DNA from: Ichthyophis bannanicus
Taxonomy: Eukaryota > Chordata > Amphibia > Gymnophiona > Ichthyophiidae
Assembly: GCA_033557465.1 (NCBI GenBank)
Contig: CM066041.1
Location: 161,733,532 to 161,797,531, forward strand
Length of the DNA stretch: 64,000 bases
Direction of reading: 5' to 3'
Each line of letters opens with the position of its first letter. The stretch's first letter is position 1. Made by a program: the position numbers and the translations under genes. Below the pieces are notes generated by a model, which did not search any database, was not told the origin of the DNA, and saw only the letters and a program-made list of their open reading frames with translations. Below are positions 21,072-29,331 of this stretch, in pieces.

Positions 21072-21957
21072 GCTGCTCAGATTTTAGGACTGGGAGCACA
21101 TTAGAGCGGCCAGGAGACTGAAGTTTGTGAACTACAAGGACTGGAAGATATAGGTGTTTCCAGATTTGGCGTCAGAGACTGTAAAACGGAAAAGACCTTC
21201 TGTGCCAACAATTCCCTTCTCTTTCAGTAGGGAGTGCAGGTGGTGATATGGTATCCTGCCTGGCTCATGATGGTGGTAAGGGGAGCGTGGCAATTTTTCA
21301 CCTCACTGGAGGTGTTGAAGTTTCTGAAGTTGCAGAAAGGAACATCCCTCCTAAGCAATGGTGTTCAGGTGGGAGAAGTGAGTCACCCATCTGCTCTCGA
21401 ACCAGCTAGGGAGCAGGTACTGACGACGGAGTGATGGGAGAGCGAACTGTGGGAAACGCGGGACACAGGAGAAGTAGTGCTGAAACACTAAGGAAAAAGA
21501 CTGGCGCTGGCTTCATGAGATGTAGCAAACATGGGACAGAGAGAGAGTGAAAAGAATTATGCTGTGGAAGAGGGGGGACTGTTTGGATTTAATCGCATGT
21601 GTTCAGTTAGAAGGGGGAAGGGGAGGAGCTGAAAAATGCTGAGGGGGATCTGGGGTTAAGGGGATTTAGAGCCCCTCTCGTGGTCTCCCGTGTTTAGTAA
21701 AGGGGAAGGGAGGTTGGGAGAGGTGGTGAGGTGGAAGGGTGTGGGTCGGAGGGAGGGGCGGTGAGAGGGTGCAAAGCTAATGGAAGTCTCTAAATAAAAT
21801 AATTATGAAAGAGGGGGCCGAGATGACTGGTGTTAACTTGTATAAATGTTTGATAAGTTATGGTTTTGTTATCGATATGCTCGTGCTGTCTGATGTCCAG
21901 AAGGAAGGGAATTGTGGGATGGACCTGGGTAGGGATAAGAGCTGGTAAGAGACCCCA

Positions 21958-24900
21958 ATGGCAGGTTATAAGATAGCCACCCTTAATGTCCGGGGAATTA
22001 ACAGCCTGATAAAGAGGAAACGGATCATTGCACATTTGAATAGGGCTAAGGTGGATATTGCCTTGCTGCAAGAGACGCACTTGACAAAAGTGGAACATAA
22101 GAAGCTGAAATTGCAGGGGTTTGTTCATCGTATAGCTCCAAGAAAAGGGGGGTGGTTATGCTCATACATAAGCAGGTTTTTGTCCCATATAAATCGGGAG
22201 GAGATACAATGGGTAGATGGTTGGATGGGTAGACCAGAGAGAGGTGGCGATTCTTAATCTCTGTGCTCCCAACGAGCAGAAGGGTTCCTCTTTTAAGAGA
22301 GGTTGCAAGAATACAGGAAAGAGGCTAAGGGGGATTGGATCATTGCAGGTGATATGAATTGTATGTTGGGACCCAGAGATAGATCGAACTACCATCCAAA
22401 GCAACACGGGCGGGAAGGTGGGGAATTGAGGAAGAGAGAGGAGGATTTTGATTTGGTAGATATCTGTCGAAGGGAGCACCTTGGCGAGTGGGAATACACC
22501 TGCTACACTTTGAGGCTGGCACTTACTCTTATTTAGATTACTTTCTGGGGAGAAGAGAGCAACTCGGGGTGTTAGGGTGGATAACTATCTTCTCCATCTT
22601 TCTCTCTGACCATGGGTTAGTAACGGGGATGTGGTCGCCTCGCAGGTCCTTGAGGGGGAGGGCGCAAGGAGGTTGGAGGGGAAATGTCTCTTTAATACAG
22701 TTGGAAGAAGTGAAGGTAAAACTCAAGTGGGCCTGGCAGGAGTATCTGGAATTGAATGATAATGGGGAAGTGCCTGACTCCATGGTGTGGGACGCAGGGA
22801 AAGCTTTTATGAGAGGGATGATGATCCAGCTGGGGAACCAGAAGAAGAGAAAGGGAGGAGAGGCCAACATGGTTGAAGGATTTGGAGGGACTGCAGAAGG
22901 AACCATAGCAGGACAGGGGCAAAAGTCATATTACAAAAGATAAGTCTGATCCGGGTGAAAATTAACACCCTGGACACAGAAAGACTAGAGTATCTTATGT
23001 GTGCCACTAAAAGAAATTTTATGGAGGTGGGGGGAATAAGGCGGGGCGTTTGCTGGCTCGGCAGTTGCAGAAAAAGAGGGAGAACCGAACAGTGACGGAA
23101 CTCCTGAATAGGGAGGGTAGAAGGGTCGCTGAAAGCCAGGGTATATGTAGGGAGTTCTGAAACTTCTACGGCAACTATATAGAGCTCAGGGGGAGAGTAC
23201 CACGGAGCTGGCTAACTGATATCTTGATAAGATTAAGCTGCCTAAGGTGGAGGAGGAGTCAGCAGACTGGATGGGGAGGCCTATTAGTTCAGAAGAAGTG
23301 GCTCAAGCAGTTAAGAAGCTCCCCAAGGGGTGGCAGGGGAGGACGGATATCTGGCAGAGTATTACCATATTATGCAGGAGGAGGTAGCCCATTTTTTAGC
23401 CAGACTCTTTACGGGGATTATGCAGGGAAAGAGGATACCGGAGTCGATGGCACAAGCTAATATTATGGCAATTCCTAAAGAAGGCCGTCCGCCAAATAGA
23501 TGTGAGAAATACAGGCCTATTGCACTTATCAATAGTGATGCCAAATTATATGCAAAGATATCGGTGAGTCTGTTGGAGGAGATTCTGCTGGGGCTGATTC
23601 ATCCCAATCAGATGGGGTTTATCAAGGGGAGAGCAATTGCGGATAATGTAAGGAGGATGGTTAACCTACTCCACCTGGTCAAAGTAAAGAAGATACCTAC
23701 GTTGTGTGTGGCATTGGATGCAGAGAAGGCATTTGACAGGGTGGAGTGGGATTTTCTGTTCACGCTGATGTGTAGGATGGGATTGAACCAGGGGTTTATA
23801 CAGGGGGTAAGGGTGTTATATCAGTGCCCATCGGCTCTGATTGTGGTCAATGGGCAGCGCTCAGAGCCATTTGGGCTCCAGCAAGAGACGAGGCAGGGTT
23901 GCCCCCTATTGCCATTGTTTGCAATTGTAATTGAGGCATTAGCGGTAAGAATAAGAGAGCAGCAAAATATTATGCTAGTAACGGTTGGGGGGGTCGCAGC
24001 ATAAGATTCTTCTCTATGCAGATGACACTTTGATCTTTATGACGTGACCGGCGGAGTCCCTCCTGGTATTGGAGGAATTAGAGAGCTTTTCCAGGGTATT
24101 GGGGTTCAAAGTAAATTTAGCAAAAACGGAGGCATTGGCGTTTGGGGGGTTGGAAAAGGAGGAGATTCTAAATTTTCCTTCCCGTTGGGCCTAAGGGGGA
24201 TATTAAGTACCTCGGGGTGAGAATTTCAGCGGATCCTGGAGAACTGTATGATCTAAATTATAAACCTCTGGCGGCCAAGATAAATGAGGAGCTCTCAACA
24301 TGGTTGACACTGCAGTTAAGTTGGTTTGGGCGTGTAGAGGCAATTAAAAAGAACATTATCCCTAAATTTCTTTTGTTTTCTCAACTCCCCATCCAAATAC
24401 CTCAATTGATCATCAAGAAATGGGAGGCTCGGTTGGTAAGATTTGTGTGGAGAGGGAGAAGGGTGCGAATAAAGGTTCAAAGTTTGTATACTTATAAAGC
24501 TCAGGGTGGGATCCATTTTCAGGCCCTACTTTGGTACTATTGGGCATGCGTGGTCAAAGCGTGGCGGGAATGTTATCGTGGGGGGGGGGCAACTGGGTGG
24601 AGCTAGAGAGAGTAGCCATGGGCTCCCAGTCATTGTTCCAATGGTTAGAGAAGGGGGGGGGGAGAAGAATGAGGTTGAGTGGGAAAGAGCACCTGCTGCT
24701 ACAGGCTACTGTATCTCTAGGGTCAGTAGGCTGGGGGAGAAGGAGTGGTTTCCATCGAAAATGTCACCTTGGGCTAGGATAGAAGACTACTCCCCCTTTT
24801 TGGGAAGTGAGTTTCTAAGGCTGGTGGAACAAGGTAGAAAGATTGGGGTGGTAGATCTGCTGGAGGGGGGGAACCGTGAGGTCACAGGAGCTGGAAATCA

Positions 24901-25800
24901 GACTACAGCAAAAGGTCCCATATTACCAATATTTTCAGCTCAGACATTTCTTGGAGAAGGGAGACGTTAAAAAGTAGATTACTAGGTCCAGTACTCAGAT
25001 GGAAACAGCCCTGTACCAGGGGCACTCTGTGAAAGCATTCATATCAAAGTTTATTTTATTTATTTTATTTAGACAGTTTTGTATACCGCCTTATCCTTCA
25101 ATCAAAGCGGTCACAACACAATTGGGGGATACATTTAACACGCAGGGATATGAGAAACATACTAATACTTACAGGGAACATGGGCAATGGAGGGTTAAGT
25201 GGCTTGCTCAAGACCACAAGGAGCATCTGTGGGACTAGAAACCCCAGTCCTTCCGGCCCAAGGTTGCTGTCCTCTAGTGGGATTTGAACCCCCGACCTTC
25301 CGGCCTGAAGTACCTTGCCCCAACCACTAGGCTACTCCTCCCTCCAACTGGAGGAGGATAGCGGTAATCAACTGCACAGGAATAAATGTCATCCATGGCT
25401 AGGAGAGGTCCAGGATGAAAGGCTGTGGGGGCAAATACATGAGGGTATCTATAAGACTACCAGAGTTACCTCCTATAGACAAATGCAGTTCCAGATAGTG
25501 CATGGGTTGTATATTACACTGAGGAAGCTGTATTTGGCCAGAGCAAGGCAAACCGATCAGTGTTGGAGAGGCTGTTCAAGAGTAGACACATTTTATCATA
25601 TGTGGTGGGAATGTCCCGTAATACAGCAGTATTGGAGGGAGGTTTGGGAAGGGCTGCCGGGGGGGGGGGGGGGGAGGGCAAAAAAATTAAACCCAAGAGA
25701 GAGATGCTACTGGAAGACCTGGGCGGGCAGGGAGAAGAGAGGTGGGGGGATTTGCTGAGTGTGAAGCTTAAATTGGCGGCAAGGGTGGTGGTAGCCTAGC
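21958..25800 (+). pseudogene. L1-like ORF2 remnant (endonuclease, RT, C-terminal domain)
   Basis: Starts MAGYKIATLNVRGINS and has ALLQETHL at about residue 40 and later GDMNCMLG, all endonuclease motifs. RT follows at 23330-24060: IPKEGRPPNRCEKYRPIAL, ALDAEKAFDRVEWDFL, QQETRQGCPL and, after a shift, LLYADDTLIFM. Downstream are WFGRVEAIKKNIIPKFLLF and RLVRFVWRGR, then the C-terminal CWRGCSRVDTFYHMWWEC region (about 25560-25620). At least six frame breaks and the SINE make it dead. Confidence 0.82.
25045..25347 (-). mobile_element. tRNA-derived CORE-like SINE, minus strand
   Basis: On the minus strand, an A box (complement of CCACTAGGCTA, 25324-25334) is followed by a B box (complement of GGATTTGAACC, 25280-25290), so the RNA polymerase III promoter reads right to left. 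A CORE-like stretch (CTTGAGCAAGCCACTTAACC-type) follows, and a LINE-like tail ends near 25050 (TATACCGCC beside TTTATTTTATTT). Inserted in the L1-like ORF2. Related to 62858-63140. Confidence 0.75.
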
Positions 25801-25887
25801 GATGGAAAGTGGAAAAAGGCCCCACTCGGGTGGATTGGTACTTAAAAATTGAGGAGGCAGTGAGATTTGATCTGTGGCATAAATGTT

Positions 25888-26192
25888 CAGGGAGAGAGCC
25901 TCTTTCAATTGAAAGCAAGTTCTGCTACGAGGGGACATGGGATGAGGGTGAAGGGGGATAGATTCAGGAGTGATATGCAGAAATATTTCTTTACGGAAAG
26001 AGTAGTGGATCCATGGAATAGTCTCCCAGTGGAGGTGGTAGAGATGAGGACAGTAACTGAATTCAAAAAAGCATGGGACAAACACAGAGGATCTCTAAAG
26101 GTAAAAAGGGGACTGTTGTAGTTTATATGGAAGGACAGACTAGATAGGCCATGTGGTCTTTTTCTGTCGTCATATTTCTGTTTCTATGTTAA
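25888..26192 (+). mobile_element. 5'-truncated LINE (CR1-type) 3' end
   Basis: Includes AGTGATATGCAGAAATATTT, GTGGATCCATGGAATAGTCT and a terminus in TTTCTGTTTCTATGTT. The insert at 301-482 shares the last part almost exactly, and the CR1-3 3' UTR at 58150-58612 is a more distant match. Noncoding. Confidence 0.7.
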
Positions 26193-26595
26193 CCTACCGC
26201 TTGAGGGGGGAGGGAGTGGTTCTTTCATAGGATCTGGTATCCCTATCTCAAAGGACGGAAAGAAGGTGATGGGAAGGGGAGCAGTATCAGGGGGCGGTGG
26301 GCTCGATTGAATACAGACCCATGAAAGTGTGCCTTGGGGGAAGACAGCACGAGCATCAGGTTGTGTTTTTGTTTGTTTAATTGAGTTGTGTGATAGGGTG
26401 TGATAATATGTATATGATACGGGAGATGATATAATGTGAAAAGAGGGGGATATGAAGGGATTTGGGATGAAACTGGATGGGTGGAATGGGGAAGGAGGAG
26501 TAGGTAATATCTTAGAGGGGAATTTATGTAACTGGAGAAGGATTTGAATTGTATGTAAGTCCCTTCTTTTGCAAAGTTTTTAATAAAAACACAAA

Positions 26596-27230
26596 AAAAA
26601 GTCATGGAATAGGAGGCGGAATAGGAGGCAGTGTTCTGTTGTGGATCAGGAACTCGTTAAAAGACAGAAAGCAGAGAGAGTAGGGCTAAATGGCCAATTC
26701 ACCCAATGGAGCAAGGTGAATAGTGGAGTACCCCAGGGATCTGTGCTGGATCTACTGCTTTTTAACATTCATAAATGACCTGGAAAAGGGAATAACGAGT
26801 ACGGTTATCAAATTTGCAGATGAGACAAAACTATTCAAAGTTGTTAAAACCCAAGAAGATTGTGGAAAATTGCAAGAGGATCTTGATAAATTGGAAGACT
26901 GGGCATCCAAATGGCAGGTGAAATTTAATGTGGACATGTGCAAAGTTATGCACCTAGGAAAAAAAAACACAAACTATGGTTATACAATGCAAGGTTCCAC
27001 ATTAGGAACCACCACCCAGGAAAAAGATTTAGGCGGCATCATGGGTAACATGTTAAAAACCTCGGCCCAGTGTGCAGCGGTGGCCAAGAGAGCAAATAGA
27101 ATGCTAGGTATCATAAGGAAAGGAATGGAGAATAAAACAAAGGATTTTATAATGCCTCTGTATCATTCCATGGTGTGACCGCATCTTGAATATTGTGTGC
27201 AATTCTGGTCGTCGTATCTTAGAAAAGATA
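26596..27230 (+). mobile_element. CR1-2 LINE, second segment (RT carboxyl half)
   Basis: Resumes directly after the L1 and carries the RT thumb side: FINDLEKGITSTVIKFADET, LDKLEDWASKWQVKFNVDMC, MHLGKKN, AKRANRMLGIIRKGM. FADE replaces the catalytic FADD. Breaks at 27230 where DIRS-E starts; continues at 32766. Confidence 0.85.
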
Positions 27231-27511
27231 AGCTTTTGGGGCCTCCCACTGCGCATGCGCGCTGCCTTCCCGCCTTCCTGACCAACTCTCCTCAGTTCTT
27301 CTTTTTCCGCGGAGCCAGCAGGTCATGTTCCTGTCACCGCTGAAGAAGTTGTTATTTTAATTTATTTCTTTGGCTGCGTGTCTGCCTTCCCCAATTCCAG
27401 ACCGGTACCGCCGGTCTTTTTTCCTTTATTTCTAAAAAAAAAATCATCATTTTTCCTCACTTGGTGTGTTTGTTCTGTGAGGCCTCTTTAGGCCTTCACA
27501 AATTCTCCCTC

Positions 27512-28396
27512 ATGGAGAAACAAGCCTCTGGGTTTAAAAAATGCACCAAGTGCAGCGGTACTATTTCAGTCACAGACACCCATGAATGGTGTCTTAAATG
27601 TTTGGGGCCTGACCATTCCATTCCGGATTGCCCATCCTGTTCTTTGATGTCTAAACGTGGCTTACAGAACCGGGCAGCCAAGTTTCACATGCTGTTTTCT
27701 ACAGATACTCCAGCATCGACATCTTCCAGGTCTTCCTCTCCTGATGGATCTCAGGTAACCAAACATTCCTCTGGCAGGTCCTCAAAGGGCAAATCTCCCT
27801 CTAAGTATCGAGATACCCCTAGGCTTGACCCTGAGGACCCTGCCCCAGCCAAACAACCCCGGCGGGAAGCTCCGGCTTCCAAAGCTCCTCCTATGGGGTT
27901 ACAGGTTGACATCGATGGCACGGCCTCGACCGATCACCTGTTAGACTGTTCTGGGGTACCGGCTCATTCATCCGGTACCGACATCCAGACAGTCGTGGCG
28001 TCCATGGATCAAACAGTTCAATCCATGCAGCAGGCCATTTTCGCTTTCATTAAGGCTGCGATGCCCTCGGTACCACACCCTGCGGTACCGACTCCGGTTC
28101 CGGTACCACAACCGATACCGGTACCCAGGCCATCCACATCGACCAGGATACCGATTCCGGTTCCCGGGTTTTTCCCGATACCGATCCGGTTCCGGGTACC
28201 CCCGATGTCGATACCGGTCGATACGCTTATCGATCCCTGGAAGCAAACAGACGATACTTTGAGTCTTCTGATGATTCTGATTCATCAGATGACTCTGCTG
28301 AAGTATCCCTTACTCTACCTGAGGAGCCCTCTTCTCCAAAGAGGAGAATGTCTCCTCCAGAGGATTTATCCTTTCAAGACTTCATCATTGAAGTAG
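27512..28396 (+). pseudogene. DIRS-E gag, amino half
   Basis: ATG 27512 opens MEKQASGFKKCTKC. The Cys/His module is CTKC, CLKCLGPDH, CPSC (residues about 11-50). A Ser/Lys linker precedes the Val/Pro/Ile repeat (VPTPVPVPQPIPVPRP) encoded by GGTACC/GATACCG runs. The frame ends out of register at 28396. The true continuation, with an acidic FESSDDSDSSDD stretch, is in the next frame from about 28200, so a frameshift sits in the repeat tract. Confidence 0.75.
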
Positions 28397-29331
28397 CTAA
28401 AGGTCTTTCTATTTCTGTATCCTCTGAAAAAGAACCTAGAGCAAAAAAGTTAGACATTTTAGGATACTCTAAGGTTCCCAAAGAGGCAGTCACCTTACCC
28501 ATCCATGAAATTCTTCAAGAACACATGATGGACTTATGGGAGACTCCTCTCACCCTATCTCCACATTCTCGTCGTCTGGACACCATGTATCGTGTCCCCC
28601 CTTCTCCTGGGTTTCAAAAAACTCAGCTCCCTCACCACTCCATTGTGGTGCAGTCAGCTATGAAAAGGATCAAGAGTACTAAAAGACACTCTTCTACTCC
28701 CCCAGGAAGAGAATGTAGGACTCTGGATGCTTTTGGAAGAAAAATCTTCCAAGCAAGTATGCTTATTGGCAGAATCAACTCATACAGCCTCTATATGGGC
28801 ATGTTTCTGAAGGAGATTGCATTAAAGATACGCCATTTTCTCCCCTTTATCCCAGAGGATAGAAAGGAGGAGTTCCTTCTTTTGCTAAAGCATACCCAAG
28901 ATATTTCAAAGTTCTCCAACAGAGCAGCCTTTGACTCCTTTGAGGGTGCTAGCAGAGCCTCAGGTATTGCCATTGCGGCTCACAGAATTGCTTGGCTCCA
29001 GGCCTCTGACCTAGAACCCTGGGTCCAAGATGGGTTGGGAAATTTGCCCTGTACAGGTGAGAATCTGTTCGGTAAAGAGTGGCAAATCAAAGCCACTCAA
29101 ATGGATGCAGAAAATGCTGCATTAGATAGACTTTCTAAGTCTACCTCTACCCCTGTCAAGAAAAAATCTTTCAAAAAGCCTTTCTACAAGAAGGCCAGAT
29201 TTGCCACAAATACTGGCCAACAATCTTCTGCAGCTCGCTTTGCTCCTAAGCGTCAGCAGCCTAAACAGGCCAGGGCAAAACCTGCAGGGGCTGCTACAGC
29301 CCAACAGTCCCAACCCCCTCAGGGTTTTTGA
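28348..29331 (+). CDS. DIRS-E gag, carboxyl half
   Basis: 327 codons from ATG 28348 (MSPPEDLSFQDF). Upstream the frame stays open through an acidic Ser/Asp stretch to the Val/Pro tract, so the ATG is unlikely to be the natural start. Core: LPHHSIVVQSAMKRIKS, IFQASMLIGRINSYSLYMGM, SNRAAFDSFEGASR, HRIAWLQASDLEPWVQD, ENLFGKEW. The tail is Lys/Gln/Ala-rich and basic. Equivalent to the gag C-terminus of DIRS-C, where it has similar length. Overlaps the start of the recombinase frame (29201) by 131 nt. Confidence 0.75.
   Translation: MSPPEDLSFQDFIIEVAKGLSISVSSEKEPRAKKLDILGYSKVPKEAVTLPIHEILQEHMMDLWETPLTLSPHSRRLDTMYRVPPSPGFQKTQLPHHSIVVQSAMKRIKSTKRHSSTPPGRECRTLDAFGRKIFQASMLIGRINSYSLYMGMFLKEIALKIRHFLPFIPEDRKEEFLLLLKHTQDISKFSNRAAFDSFEGASRASGIAIAAHRIAWLQASDLEPWVQDGLGNLPCTGENLFGKEWQIKATQMDAENAALDRLSKSTSTPVKKKSFKKPFYKKARFATNTGQQSSAARFAPKRQQPKQARAKPAGAATAQQSQPPQGF

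Larger units (their letters stand above)
20356..26595 (+). mobile_element. L1-like LINE, full-length but degenerate, with 12-bp TSD
   Basis: AAAAAGTCATGG flanks the element at 20344-20355 and 26596-26607. The body has a 5' leader, an ORF1 remnant (20643-21071), an ORF2 remnant (21958 to about 25800) and an A-rich 3' end (AATAAAAACACAAAA). The RT and C-terminal motifs are of the L1/Tx1 type. Two later insertions lie inside: a SINE at 25045-25347 and a LINE 3' fragment at 25888-26192. It is inserted in the same strand as CR1-2. Confidence 0.88.

Noticed and set aside
24000..24060. Intact L1 reverse transcriptase
   Set aside because: YADD is present but lies in a different frame from the upstream RT, and further shifts and an inserted SINE follow.
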